A DNA stretch of 64,000 nucleotides from JAGOCV01 sp049445855 (GCF_049445855.1 NZ_JBMSDV010000001.1:682001-746000); one strand, 5' to 3'; positions 1 to 9,040 are shown, numbered from the stretch's first letter. Numbers and translations are program-made. The notes: generated from the sequence alone by a model not told the origin.

Positions 1-346
1 GGAACAGCACAAGCGTCGGTTCGCGGTAGCTGCCACCCCCCGTCGTGAACTTGGCCTTCCAGACATCTTCGGTGTCGGCCAGCACTGTGGAAACGAACTT
101 CGCCATCTGGTCGTCCGCCGGGGGCCGTTGCGCCGGCGCCTGCTGCACCATCGGCGCGCCGCCGCCGCTCAGCAGGCTCAGGATGGTGAGGGGATTGATG
201 CCGAAAATCCAGCCGCCCAGCAGCGCCACCACGATGGTGCCGATGCCGATGCTGCGCCCGCCGATCGGGAATCCCCCGCCTCCGAAACCGCCCGATCCAC
301 GCCGGTCTTCCACGTTGTCCGATTGACGATTGCCTTCCCATTTCAT
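1..346 (-). CDS. ypfJ: YpfJ-type neutral zinc metallopeptidase, N-terminal part (cut by window edge)
   Basis: Only the first 115 codons are inside the window; the C-terminal metalloprotease domain with its HExxH motif lies beyond base 1. The visible part begins MKWEGNRQSDNVEDRRG, is followed by a glycine-rich stretch (GGFGGGGFPIGG), one membrane segment at about residues 30-60 (IGIGTIVVALLGGWIFGI) and the start of the catalytic region (FVSTVLADTEDVWK). This order is typical of the YpfJ/KPN_02809 neutral zinc metallopeptidase family. The ATG at 346 has a strong AGGAGG ribosome site just upstream. It lies 90 bases after the amidase gene on the same strand and may be a separate transcription unit. 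Confidence 0.85.
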   Translation of the reverse strand, partial: MKWEGNRQSDNVEDRRGSGGFGGGGFPIGGRSIGIGTIVVALLGGWIFGINPLTILSLLSGGGAPMVQQAPAQRPPADDQMAKFVSTVLADTEDVWKAKFTTGGGSYREPTLVLF

Positions 347-436
347 GGTGTCCTCCTGTACCCCGCAACTGTTGCAGCCCCACGGGGGCATGCCGATTGT
401 CAAGGCAGAAAGCCCGGAATCCCGCAACCGGGTGTG

Positions 437-1837
437 TCAGTCCATGGCGGGCCAACGCGCGGCCCACGGCTGGTCGGCCTCGAACTGTGCCGCAAGGTCC
501 AGCAGCAGGCTTTCCGCACCGAAGTCGCCGACCAGTTGCAAACCGATCGGCATTCCGCGGGAATCGGGTTCGACGGGAACGCTGATCGCAGGGTGCCCGC
601 AGGCATTGACCCATCCTGTGAAAATCGCATGACCGCGAGAGGCGGCCGACCGCCCATCGATGACGGCGGGATACTCGACGTCCGCAGCCCATGGCTGGGC
701 AGCGGTACAGGGCATTGCAATCACATCGACGGTGGCAAACACCCGCCCGACTTCGGCACGGAAGCGTTGCAGCGAGTCCATGATCTCGATGGCGCGCGAC
801 GCAGGCGCCCCCGCACCAGCATCGGCCATGGCCACGAACGATGGCGACGCGAGACGCGCGAACCCCGGTTCGACGCGCGCCAGCATCGCAAGCCCCATGC
901 CCCCCAGTTGCGACCAGGCGGCGAGCACGTCGTCGACGGCGAAAGGCAGCTTGCCATTTGTGACCTCGTGTCCCATCGCGCAGATCCGCTCTGCCGCCTT
1001 TGCGCATCGCGCCCGGATTTCGGGGTCAACGGGGTTCTCGCCCATCGCGTCGACGTAGAGCACACGCAAGCCGCTGCGCGACAGTGGAGGATGCAGCAGA
1101 GGCATCGCGCGCGACCGCAAGTCAGCGCGGCTCGGGCCGGCCAGGCAGTCGAGCATCAGGCGTATGTCGTCCGTCGTGCGGGCCATGGGGCCGACGACCT
1201 CACAATCCGACAGCAATGCCGGAAAGCCACCGTGACGTGGCACGCGACCGATCGAAGGCTTCAAGCCAACCAGGCCTGTGTGCGCTGCGGGCCGCCGGAT
1301 CGACCCCCCGCCATCGGTGCACAACGCCAGGGGCACGAGACCGGCGGCGAGTGCGGCTGCAGCGCCGCCGCTCGATCCGCCCGGCGTCTTGCTGACGTCC
1401 CACGGATTCCGGGTGACGCCGAAGACCGGATTGCCGGTATAGCCCTGTAACGAGAACTCCGGCACGTTGGTCTTGCCCACGAGCACAGCGCCGGCAGCAC
1501 GCAGGCGTGCGACGGGCAGTTCATCGTCTTCGACCATGCGATCCGCGAACAGCCGCGACCCCCAGCTGGCGGGCAGTCCGCGCATCAGCAGGTTGTCTTT
1601 CACTGCGACAGGAATGCCTTCGAGCGGGCTGCGGGGCTTGCCGGCCCGAAGGCGCGCATCGCTCTCATCGGCAGCCCGTTTCGCGGTCGGGTCGAGCGCG
1701 ATGAAGGCATTGAGCGCCGGATTGATCTGTTCGATCCGCTCCCGGCAGTGGGCGAGCAACGCACTCGCCGTCAGCCGACCTTGCGCCAGCTCGCGCGACA
1801 TCACGCGTACAGGCCAGTGATGCAGGTCGGCCGGCAT
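437..1837 (-). CDS. Amidase (amidase-signature family)
   Basis: A 466-residue amidase-signature hydrolase that cleaves a carboxamide or related C-N bond; the substrate cannot be read from sequence. The catalytic Lys-Ser-Ser triad is visible: Lys80 in VAVKDN, Ser155 in PGGSSGGA and the nucleophile Ser179 in TDGGGSIRRPA. It is the last gene of a minus-strand operon, starting two bases after the ridA stop, so translation is probably coupled. With a TRAP transporter, a PuuE-like deacetylase, an aminopeptidase and RidA upstream, it probably acts in breakdown of an imported nitrogen compound. Length is normal for the family and no key residue is missing. Confidence 0.9.
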   Translation of the reverse strand: MPADLHHWPVRVMSRELAQGRLTASALLAHCRERIEQINPALNAFIALDPTAKRAADESDARLRAGKPRSPLEGIPVAVKDNLLMRGLPASWGSRLFADRMVEDDELPVARLRAAGAVLVGKTNVPEFSLQGYTGNPVFGVTRNPWDVSKTPGGSSGGAAAALAAGLVPLALCTDGGGSIRRPAAHTGLVGLKPSIGRVPRHGGFPALLSDCEVVGPMARTTDDIRLMLDCLAGPSRADLRSRAMPLLHPPLSRSGLRVLYVDAMGENPVDPEIRARCAKAAERICAMGHEVTNGKLPFAVDDVLAAWSQLGGMGLAMLARVEPGFARLASPSFVAMADAGAGAPASRAIEIMDSLQRFRAEVGRVFATVDVIAMPCTAAQPWAADVEYPAVIDGRSAASRGHAIFTGWVNACGHPAISVPVEPDSRGMPIGLQLVGDFGAESLLLDLAAQFEADQPWAARWPAMD

Positions 1838-1839
1838 GT

Positions 1840-2226
1840 TCACCTCTCGATGTAGGCGATGACGTCGAACTCGACCAGGAGTTCGGGCATGCCCATCGAG
1901 CCGGTGACCGTGGCGCGCGAAGGGAGGCTGTCGCCCTTGAAGAACTCGGCGTAGACCTCGTTCATGCCGGCGAAATGCCGCATGTCGGTCAGGTAGATCA
2001 TCACGCGCGCGACATCGTCGAGTGAGCCGCCAGCGGCGGCCAGCAGGTGGCTGAGGTTCTGCAACGCCTGGCGTGTCTGCGCCCGGATGTCGCCGATGCC
2101 GACAGGCTTGCCGTTCACGTCGGTCGCGACAGTGGCGGTGTAGAAGTGGTTGCCAGCCATCGTGGCTTGTGAATGGGGGTTGACCGGCTTGGCGACGAGG
2201 GGTGAATGGACGATGGTCTTGGGCAT
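1840..2226 (-). CDS. RidA family protein (YjgF/YER057c/UK114)
   Basis: A 128-residue RidA-family protein. Archetypal RidA hydrolyses reactive enamine/imine intermediates released by PLP enzymes; many family members sit in catabolic operons with pathway-specific jobs. The family pattern is visible in HFYTATVATD, the central helix QTRQALQNLSHLLAAAGGSLDDVARVMIYL and the C-terminal LVEFDVIAYI. The conserved arginine that binds the carboxylate in canonical RidA (R-x-x-V, seen as SRATVTG around residue 105) is present. It is sandwiched between the M17 peptidase gene (38-base gap) and the amidase gene (2-base gap), so it belongs to the operon. Confidence 0.88.
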   Translation of the reverse strand: MPKTIVHSPLVAKPVNPHSQATMAGNHFYTATVATDVNGKPVGIGDIRAQTRQALQNLSHLLAAAGGSLDDVARVMIYLTDMRHFAGMNEVYAEFFKGDSLPSRATVTGSMGMPELLVEFDVIAYIER

Positions 2227-2264
2227 GGTTGTACTTTCCCTTTCTTTCTGGAAGTCGATGGAGG

Positions 2265-3821
2265 TCAGGACGCGCTGGCCGCAGGGCGGCGCGCATGGTC
2301 GATGAGGAACTGGGTGAGCAGCCGCGTGCCGCTGCCTGTGGGGCCGACGGGAAGCAGCGGGTGATCCGTCGTGTTCCAGCAGGTGTTGTAGATGTCCAGG
2401 TGCAGCCAGGGCAGGCCGTCGGTGAAGTGCTGCAGGAATGCCGCCGCGATCGGCATCGCCCCGAGCGGCCCGGCGATGTTGCGCAAATCGGCCACCGTGC
2501 CCTTGAGCATGTCACGGTACTCTGCCGCCAGCGGCATCGGCCAGACCGGTTCACCACAGAACTGCCCGGCGACCTGCATCGCTTGCGCATGTGTTTGTGA
2601 GGTGGAGAACATGCCCGTGAACACAGGCCCGAACACCATCGCACTGGCACCCGTGAGCGTCGCGACGTCGATCACGCATTGCGGCCCGTAGCTGCGTGCG
2701 TGATGCAGCGCATCGGCCAGTATCAGGCGGCCCTCTGCATCGGTGTTGAGCACCTCGACCGTCGTCCCCGAAGCCATGTGCAGGATGTCACCGGGACGCG
2801 TGGCGCCGCCACCTGGCATGTTCTCGACCACCGCGAAGATGCCGACGATGCGTTGCTGCAGGCCCAGCCGTGCAGCCGCACGCAATGCACCGAGAACAGC
2901 GGCCCCGCCGGTCATGTCGGCTTTCATGTGGTCCATGTCGAGATGGGCCTTCAGCGAGATTCCACCGCTGTCGAATGTGACGGTCTTGCCGACCAGCACG
3001 ACCGGCGGCTCGGACTTGCAATCCCCGGGCGAATACTCCAGCACGACCAGGCGCGGCGGCTCACGACTGCCAGCCGCCACGCCGATGAGCCCACCCATGT
3101 TCATGCCGGACAAGGCCTCTTCGTCGAACACCTCAACACGCATGCCGTGCTCACGGGCAAGCTCGATAGCCACGTCGGCGAAGACACGGGGCGTCAGCAC
3201 ATTGCCCGGATGATTGCAGAGATCGCGCGCGAAGACCGTGGCCTCGCCGACAGCCCGTCCCCGGGCAATGCCCGCCTCCACGGCTTGCAACGAGTCCTGC
3301 TGCGACGTAGCGGATGCTGGGGCGACAACCAGCGTTATGCGACTTGCCTTGCCCTTGTCCGCGAGATAGTGGGTGAAGCGATAGTCGGCCAGCAGCAGGC
3401 CTTCGGCGATCGCCTGCGCCAGGCTGCCGTCATGAGGCAGCAGAACGCTGAACTCATGCACTGAAGCAGCCCGCAGGCGCCGCGTCGCCACGGCCGCCGC
3501 ACGGCGGAACCGGTCTGCGTCGGCCGTCTGCGGGTCGCCCACACCGGCGAACGCAATGCGTCGCGCTCCGGTGGCATTCCTCGTGTGGAGCAGCGTGACC
3601 TCGCCCGGCTGCCCCGTGAACTCGCCATCTCCCGCCAGCATGGCGAGCTGCCCGCCGAGCATGTCGTCCATGGCACGCAACGGCTCCGGCCATGCGTCGT
3701 TCGAAGACCCGGAGGCGATGGCCGGAACGAAGACGACCAATGCCGCACAGGGCAACGCAAAGGGGTGGCCGGACGACGGCCCTCCGAACTCCAGGATGGC
3801 CGGTCGTGTCAACGCGATCAA
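2265..3821 (-). CDS. M17-family leucyl aminopeptidase
   Basis: A 518-residue M17 aminopeptidase, which removes N-terminal residues from peptides with two metal ions. The C-terminal catalytic domain carries the signature NTDAEGRLILADAL and the metal-binding/catalytic stretch VGKTVTFDSGGISLK with its lysine and aspartate. The N-terminal domain is weakly conserved, as usual. The start is a TTG that overlaps the stop of the deacetylase gene by four bases and is preceded by GAGGTGG at a good distance; no ATG is available until about residue 50. It may process a peptide or aminoacyl product of the TRAP-imported substrate rather than act as housekeeping PepA. Confidence 0.88.
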   Translation of the reverse strand: MIALTRPAILEFGGPSSGHPFALPCAALVVFVPAIASGSSNDAWPEPLRAMDDMLGGQLAMLAGDGEFTGQPGEVTLLHTRNATGARRIAFAGVGDPQTADADRFRRAAAVATRRLRAASVHEFSVLLPHDGSLAQAIAEGLLLADYRFTHYLADKGKASRITLVVAPASATSQQDSLQAVEAGIARGRAVGEATVFARDLCNHPGNVLTPRVFADVAIELAREHGMRVEVFDEEALSGMNMGGLIGVAAGSREPPRLVVLEYSPGDCKSEPPVVLVGKTVTFDSGGISLKAHLDMDHMKADMTGGAAVLGALRAAARLGLQQRIVGIFAVVENMPGGGATRPGDILHMASGTTVEVLNTDAEGRLILADALHHARSYGPQCVIDVATLTGASAMVFGPVFTGMFSTSQTHAQAMQVAGQFCGEPVWPMPLAAEYRDMLKGTVADLRNIAGPLGAMPIAAAFLQHFTDGLPWLHLDIYNTCWNTTDHPLLPVGPTGSGTRLLTQFLIDHARRPAASAS

Positions 3822-4741
3822 GCGGCCACCTCGCTGCCGTCCGGCGGAAAGTGCGCGATCCAGTGCCGCGCGATCTCGACACGACGGCAGACCCAGACAC
3901 GTTCGTGCGCAAGGACATGGTCCAGAAACCTGGCCAGACCGCGTGCGCGGCCCGGATGCCCAGCCATGCGCGGATGAACACCCACGGTCATCATGCGCGG
4001 CGCATCGGCGCCCTCTTCGTACAACTGGTCGAATGCATCGCGCAGCAGCATGAAGAAGTCGTCCGATGAAGGCAGGCCACCGGGCACCAGCTTGCAGTCG
4101 TTGGTGACCAGGCTGTAGGGCACCACGAGATGCGGGCGGCCTTCGACCCGTGTCCAGTAAGGCAACTCGTCATTGCTGCTGTCGGAGTCGTAGGGAATTC
4201 CGGCCTGCGCCACCAGCCTGCGCGTGTTCATGCCAGGGCCGTAGCGGCTGCACCACCCGGTGATCTTTTCACCGAGCAGGCGTTCGATGGACTCCTGCGC
4301 CCGCGAGATGTGGTCGGCCTCGGTGGCTTCATCGAGCAGCCAGGGCTTCTCCCAGCGCCAACCGTGGCAGCAGATGTCGTGGCCCGCGGCACGCAGTGCC
4401 CTGACAAGCGGCGGGTTGCGTTCCAGTGCCTGGGCACAGGCGAATGCAGTCACCGGCATGTTGCGTTCACCGAACAGGCGCATCAGGCGCCATACGCCGA
4501 CACGGCTGCCGTATTCGTACATCGATTCGGCACTGAGGTCGCGGCCCCGGATGCCCGTGTCCATGCCGACGCCTTCGGTGAGCGCGGTGTCGGTCAGCGG
4601 GTCGCCATCCAGCGGCGAATACTCGGCGCCCTCTTCGATGTTGAGCGCGAAATTGATCGCGATTCGCGCGTCGCCGGGCCAGCGTGGATGTGGGGCGTGA
4701 TCGGCATAGCCGATGAAGTCGCGCGGCATGGTGGTCGTCAT
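3818..4741 (-). CDS. PuuE-like polysaccharide-deacetylase-fold hydrolase
   Basis: A 307-residue NodB-fold protein of the PuuE (cofactor-free allantoinase) type. The diagnostic pattern is present: RDFIGYADHAPHPRWPGDARIAINF near the start, MYEYGSRVGVWRLMRLF, ICCHGWRWEKPW, RYGPGMNTRRLV and the late VGVHPRMAGHPGR. It is a divergent paralogue of the canonical puuE at 35,818-36,780. I chose the ATG at 4,741 because GGAAG lies 8 bases upstream; an in-frame ATG at 4,756 would add five residues but has no spaced ribosome site. It lies in the TRAP operon, so it probably hydrolyses a cyclic amide or N-acyl group of the imported compound rather than allantoin itself. Confidence 0.8.
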   Translation of the reverse strand: MTTTMPRDFIGYADHAPHPRWPGDARIAINFALNIEEGAEYSPLDGDPLTDTALTEGVGMDTGIRGRDLSAESMYEYGSRVGVWRLMRLFGERNMPVTAFACAQALERNPPLVRALRAAGHDICCHGWRWEKPWLLDEATEADHISRAQESIERLLGEKITGWCSRYGPGMNTRRLVAQAGIPYDSDSSNDELPYWTRVEGRPHLVVPYSLVTNDCKLVPGGLPSSDDFFMLLRDAFDQLYEEGADAPRMMTVGVHPRMAGHPGRARGLARFLDHVLAHERVWVCRRVEIARHWIAHFPPDGSEVAA

Positions 4742-4759
4742 GAGGTTTACTTCCATCCG

Positions 4760-6142
4760 CTACATGAGCACGCCTGGCAGCCACAGCGCGATGCCGGGCA
4801 CCAGCATCAGGATCAGTACGGCGACGATGTAGACCGCCATGAACGGCATGACGCCGGCGAACACGTCGGTGATCGGGCCGGGCTGGCGGCGCATGCCCTG
4901 CAGGACGTAGAGCACGGTGCCGTCGGGCGGGCTGATCATCGCGATCTCGACCAGCATCGTGATGACCACGCCGAACCAGACCGGGTCGTAGCCCAGCGCC
5001 TTGACCACGGGAAACAGGAGCGGCACCGTGGTAATCACCATCGACGTGCCTTCCATGAACGTGCCCAGCGCCAGGTAGAAGCCGATGATGAGCAGCATCA
5101 CGCCCCAGTCGGGAAAGGGAAGTCCGCCCATGAACTGCGCCAGCATCTGCGGAATGCCCAGCGACGACAGGATGTAGTTGAGGAAGTAGGCACCGAAGAG
5201 GATGAGCCCGATCATCGACGTGGTGCGCGCGGTCGAAATCATCGAGTCGTAGATCAGTCGCCAGCTGAGGCGTCGCTCGACCAGCGCGAGCACGATCGCG
5301 CCCGCCACGCCCAGCGCCGCCGATTCGGTCGGCGTGGCAAAGCCTGCGTAGATGGTGCCCAGCACCAGTCCGATGAGCAGCAGCGTGGGCAACAAGTCGA
5401 GCAGACTGTGCAGCCGCTCGCCCGGTTGCCAGCGCGCACCGCCGCCGCCGAGCTTGTAGCGCACACCATAGAAGCAGATGACCAGCGTGAACAACGCGAC
5501 CACCAGAAGGCTGGGCCCGACAGCCGCAAGGTAGAGCGCGCCCACCGAGGTTTCCGTGATGAGCCCGTAAACGATGAACGACAGGCCAGGCGGAATGAGA
5601 TTGCCCAGTGCGCCACCGGCCGCAAGGGACCCGAGGACCAGTCGCGGCGGATACTTCGATTTCTCGAAATAGGGCATGGCGACGGAACCCATCGTGGCTG
5701 CGGTTGCGACGCTGGAACCGGCGATCGCCGAGAACAGGCTGCACGACAGGATGTTGGTGTGCAGCAATCCACCCGGCAGGCCGCGCACCCAGACATTGAG
5801 TCCGCGATACAGCCGCTCGGAAAGGCCGGCGCGCAACATGATTTCGCCCATGAGCAGAAAAAGCGGCACTGCCACCAGCACGAAGCTGGTGCTCGGCCCC
5901 CAGATCATTTGGCCGATGAAATTCCAGAACGGCCGCTCCGACATGAAGAAGCCCGCCAGCAGGGCCAGCGCGGACAGCGCGGCCCCGATGTAGATGCCGC
6001 TTGCGAAAAACGCAACGAACGCACCGAGGATGACGGCCAAAGCCCACCATGGCGCGCCAGAGGTATCCGGCAGCGTCACACCCAGCAAGCTGGCGATGCC
6101 GATGACGACACCCAGCAGGGCAATGAAGACGATGGCGATCAC
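4760..6142 (-). CDS. TRAP transporter large permease, DctM family
   Basis: A 460-residue polytopic membrane protein, the large subunit of a tripartite ATP-independent periplasmic transporter. It has about a dozen hydrophobic segments and the family blocks around VPLFLLMGEIMLRAGLSERLYRGLNVWV and SSVATAATMGSVAMPYFEKSKYP (the GSSVATAA-type loop) and PTESAALGVAGA. It moves the substrate delivered by the binding protein, driven by a sodium or proton gradient. Its start overlaps the small-permease stop by four bases. The DctM-DctQ pair and the binding protein are adjacent, so the transporter is complete. Confidence 0.95.
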   Translation of the reverse strand: MIAIVFIALLGVVIGIASLLGVTLPDTSGAPWWALAVILGAFVAFFASGIYIGAALSALALLAGFFMSERPFWNFIGQMIWGPSTSFVLVAVPLFLLMGEIMLRAGLSERLYRGLNVWVRGLPGGLLHTNILSCSLFSAIAGSSVATAATMGSVAMPYFEKSKYPPRLVLGSLAAGGALGNLIPPGLSFIVYGLITETSVGALYLAAVGPSLLVVALFTLVICFYGVRYKLGGGGARWQPGERLHSLLDLLPTLLLIGLVLGTIYAGFATPTESAALGVAGAIVLALVERRLSWRLIYDSMISTARTTSMIGLILFGAYFLNYILSSLGIPQMLAQFMGGLPFPDWGVMLLIIGFYLALGTFMEGTSMVITTVPLLFPVVKALGYDPVWFGVVITMLVEIAMISPPDGTVLYVLQGMRRQPGPITDVFAGVMPFMAVYIVAVLILMLVPGIALWLPGVLM

Positions 6143-6768
6143 CGGCCGGCTCCACCTTCGCGCTCGCCGCGCGTGTCCTTGAGGCCTGCGGCTTCGACGG
6201 TTTCACGGGCCTCGTCTTCGTCGCTGCGCGACAGCAGCGCGCGGTCGATTTCAGGCAGACGGTCGCGCCACAGCCAGCGCAACGACCGGCACAGCAGCGC
6301 AACGCCCATGAGCACGAACAACAGGAAGCCCAGCGTCCAGATGCCTTGGGGAATGACAAGCGGCGTGCGCAGGCCCGACAGGTCGGTGGCATGCAGTTCC
6401 CACGACTCCCAGGTGAGCATCACGGCACCGTAGGCCATGAAGCCGGCGGTGATCAGCAAAGCGGCAAGCGCCACCAGATGCAAACCCACGCGCCAGCCCA
6501 GCGGCAGCTTCTGGACGAGTACATCGATGCGCACATGCGCGCGCGCTTCCAGGGTGCCGGCCAGACCCAGCGTCATGCCGATGGCCAGCAGGTAGCCGGT
6601 GAGCTCGGCGGTCGCTGCGGTGGAAAAGCCCAACATCCGCCGAGCGACGATATCGAACAGGATGATGGCGGTCATCAGCAGGTAGCCGATGCCCGCCAGC
6701 GCGAGGCCCCATTTGCCGAACGCGGAGACGCCGCGGCTCAGGAGGCCTGTCGCTTCAGCGCTGGACAT
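6139..6768 (-). CDS. TRAP transporter small permease, DctQ family
   Basis: A 209-residue protein with four predicted membrane segments, the small subunit that pairs with DctM. The family motif is visible as LFDIVARRMLGFS with the following helix ATAELTGYLLAIGMTLGLAGTLEARAHVRIDVL. The start at 6,768 (MSSAEATG) was chosen because a longer reading would run far into the binding-protein gene; even so the two genes overlap by 14 bases. It overlaps dctM by four bases at its end. The C-terminal tail of about 30 residues (LSRSDEDEARETVEAAGLKD) is charged and probably cytoplasmic. Confidence 0.9.
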   Translation of the reverse strand: MSSAEATGLLSRGVSAFGKWGLALAGIGYLLMTAIILFDIVARRMLGFSTAATAELTGYLLAIGMTLGLAGTLEARAHVRIDVLVQKLPLGWRVGLHLVALAALLITAGFMAYGAVMLTWESWELHATDLSGLRTPLVIPQGIWTLGFLLFVLMGVALLCRSLRWLWRDRLPEIDRALLSRSDEDEARETVEAAGLKDTRGEREGGAGR

Positions 6769-7852
6769 ACGGAATGCCGGTGATCGGCGCGATCGTTTCC
6801 GTGTAGACCTGCGCACATTGCGGACCACAGCGCTTGATCCAGCCCGGCAGCACCTCTTCGGACACGGCCTTGCGGATGGCGGGCACCACTTCCGGACCGC
6901 TCTTCACTTCGACCATCGGCTTGCGGCCGAGCGTATGCAGCTTGCAGCCCTCGGCTTTTCCGATGTTGCAGTCGATGCCGTCCTGCGTGGCCATTGCGCC
7001 GAGCTGCCATTGACGCTCCTCGATTTCGGCGAATGTCTTCTCCAGCAGCGCCTTCACTTCCGGCGCCTGCTTGTTCCACCAGGCCAGATTGACGAAGTAG
7101 CCGGCGGTGGACCACGACACCGATTGCGTCAGCAGGTGCGTGGACACTTCGTTCCACTTCACGCCGTTGCCGCTGCCTGACCCGGTCATGGCGCAGTCGA
7201 CGGTCCCGCGCTCGAGCGCGGCATACACCTCACCGAATGCCACCGACACAGGCTGGCCTCCCAGTGCCTTGATCATGTCTGCCGCAGACGGGCCATTGCC
7301 GCGCACCTTGAGGCCCTTGAGGTCGGCCAGCGACGCGACCGGCTTGTTGCAGAAGAGCATCTGCCCGGAGAAGGGATAGAGCGCGAGGATCTTGATGCCG
7401 AGCTTTTCGAGGTCGCGGTTGGCAATCGGCTTGATGGCATTGGACACCTTGCGCGCCTGCTCGATCGTGAGGTTCATGCCAGCGATGTCGCCACCGTCGA
7501 GGATGGGAACATCGCCCGACACCACGGTGAGCGCCGCTGCGGCGATTTCGACCTGCCCGGCGCGCACCAGCCGCAGAACTTCAGGGCCGTTGACGTTGCG
7601 CTCGGGCCACGTGGCCAGCGTCACTTCGACACGTCCGGCGCTCTGTTGCTTGAGGCCGTCGCGCAGCAAGGGCTGATCGACACGCGTGTATTGCGGAATG
7701 GTAGGCGCAACCTGCGTGATGGCCGTGATGGAAACCTTGGGGCCGGCCGGAAAGCTTTGTGCCTGCGCGGCACCGCAGGCTGTTGCGACCAGCGCAGCGC
7801 ACAGCAAGGTACGCGCGAACGAGACACCGGAATTGAACGGATGGAATTGCAT
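6755..7852 (-). CDS. TRAP transporter substrate-binding protein, DctP family
   Basis: A 365-residue periplasmic binding protein with a cleavable Sec signal (cut probably after ACGAAQA, residue 31 or so). The DctP fold is supported by LADLKGLKVRGNGPSAADMIKALGGQPVSVAFGEVYAALERGTVDCAMT, the helix-strand block that lines the ligand site. It captures the substrate outside the inner membrane and passes it to DctQM. The C-terminal half has several cysteines (GIDCNIGKAEGCKLHT and CGPQCAQ) that could form disulfides. It is the first gene of the operon; AGGAG lies 8 bases before the ATG. A 285-base region with a palindrome lies upstream. Confidence 0.93.
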   Translation of the reverse strand: MQFHPFNSGVSFARTLLCAALVATACGAAQAQSFPAGPKVSITAITQVAPTIPQYTRVDQPLLRDGLKQQSAGRVEVTLATWPERNVNGPEVLRLVRAGQVEIAAAALTVVSGDVPILDGGDIAGMNLTIEQARKVSNAIKPIANRDLEKLGIKILALYPFSGQMLFCNKPVASLADLKGLKVRGNGPSAADMIKALGGQPVSVAFGEVYAALERGTVDCAMTGSGSGNGVKWNEVSTHLLTQSVSWSTAGYFVNLAWWNKQAPEVKALLEKTFAEIEERQWQLGAMATQDGIDCNIGKAEGCKLHTLGRKPMVEVKSGPEVVPAIRKAVSEEVLPGWIKRCGPQCAQVYTETIAPITGIPYVQR

Positions 7853-7970
7853 GGCGAAGACTCCTGAAGTGGAAACGTCGGAAGGACTGTCTTCGTGGAT
7901 TGCAAATTGCAGGCCAGATTCTCACAAGAAAAATAACTGATTCAAAGAAAAATCAATGTTCCATTAACTA

Positions 7971-7986
7971 CATGATTTAAATCATG
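7971..7986. promoter_or_regulatory. 16-bp perfect palindrome in TRAP operon promoter region
   Basis: CATGATTTAAATCATG is a perfect palindrome in an unusually AT-rich 150-base stretch between the LysR gene and the TRAP operon, about 120 bases before the dctP start. It suits a dimeric regulator operator, probably the LysR protein encoded at 8,138-9,040. The rest of 7,853-8,137 contains no gene that I can support. Confidence 0.5.
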
Positions 7987-8137
7987 TTTTTTTGAAATTC
8001 ACTTTTCTCAATGACACGTTCACAAGTAAATATTGGATTCCATGAAAAGAAAAATTTATCAAGTGTGCCGCATGCACCAAAGCAGATTCAGGCGGTAGAT
8101 GCAACGCCCCAAAAAAGACGCTGCGTGCCGGAACCCG

Positions 8138-9040
8138 TCAGCCCGGCTCGTTGGTGTTGTGGTCGTTCGCGATGGCGACGATGCTCTCCACCACGGAAGC
8201 GATCGCCACGGATGAAGGATCGTCCCGGTAGATGACGAACAGTGGCAGCGAGGGCAAGGGTTGGGGCGTCTCGATCAACTGGAGTCGCCGTGAGGCGAGC
8301 AAGGGCTCCACCATGTCGCGTGGCAAGGTGGCGGTGCCGAACCCGCTTTCGACCAGGCGCAACATGGCGGAAAGCGATGAGATGCCATGGACATGGTGCG
8401 GCGTCACCCCTGCTGTGCCGAACAAATCCATCATCGCGCCCTGTGTGGGTGAGCCGCGCTGGAAAGTCAGTATCTGCCGCTCCGCGAGTTCGGGCAACGG
8501 CACGGCGACGGCGTCGCCCCGTGCGTCGTCACGCCGCTGCACAAACACCATCTCGAGCGGAGGCAATGCGCGGTAGCGGATGCCGTCCCCTCCGGCCGGC
8601 GACGCAAGAATTGCGATGTCCAGAATGCCGCGGCGGAAAAGCTGTTCCAGCAGCGGCGTGTTTTCAATCGTCAGTTCGAGTTCGGTGTCGGCCAGATCGA
8701 CCTGGAGGGCACCCAACAACGGCAGCAACCAGGTGTGCGTGACGGTTTCGATGGAACCGAGTCGCAGCACAGGCAGTCCAGGATCGGCAACATCGAGGTC
8801 ACGCCGGATGTCCCGCTCCATGTTGAGCATGCGCTTGGCGTGCGGCAGGAGGCGCTGCCCCGCCGGCGAAATGGTCAGCCGGCGGTCGTGCCTGTCGAAG
8901 AGTTGCGTCTTCATCTCCTGCTCGAGGGACGCAATTCGGCTGGACACACCCGCCTGCGTGAGCGTCAGCTTCTCGGCCGCACGCGTCACACTGCCCAGCG
9001 TGGCGACCCAGTAGAAGGCCTCGAGAAATCGGAGATTCAT
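8138..9040 (-). CDS. LysR-family transcriptional regulator (TRAP/amidase operon)
   Basis: A 300-residue LysR-type regulator. The N-terminal winged helix-turn-helix is MNLRFLEAFYWVATLGSVTRAAEKLTLTQAGVSSRIASLEQEM, followed by a linker helix and a periplasmic-binding-like effector domain from about residue 90. It reads in the same direction as the TRAP operon and ends 285 bases before it, so it is the likely regulator of that operon. It is divergent from pcp (75-base gap). The effector is unknown and would be the transported compound or a breakdown product. Confidence 0.92.
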   Translation of the reverse strand: MNLRFLEAFYWVATLGSVTRAAEKLTLTQAGVSSRIASLEQEMKTQLFDRHDRRLTISPAGQRLLPHAKRMLNMERDIRRDLDVADPGLPVLRLGSIETVTHTWLLPLLGALQVDLADTELELTIENTPLLEQLFRRGILDIAILASPAGGDGIRYRALPPLEMVFVQRRDDARGDAVAVPLPELAERQILTFQRGSPTQGAMMDLFGTAGVTPHHVHGISSLSAMLRLVESGFGTATLPRDMVEPLLASRRLQLIETPQPLPSLPLFVIYRDDPSSVAIASVVESIVAIANDHNTNEPG

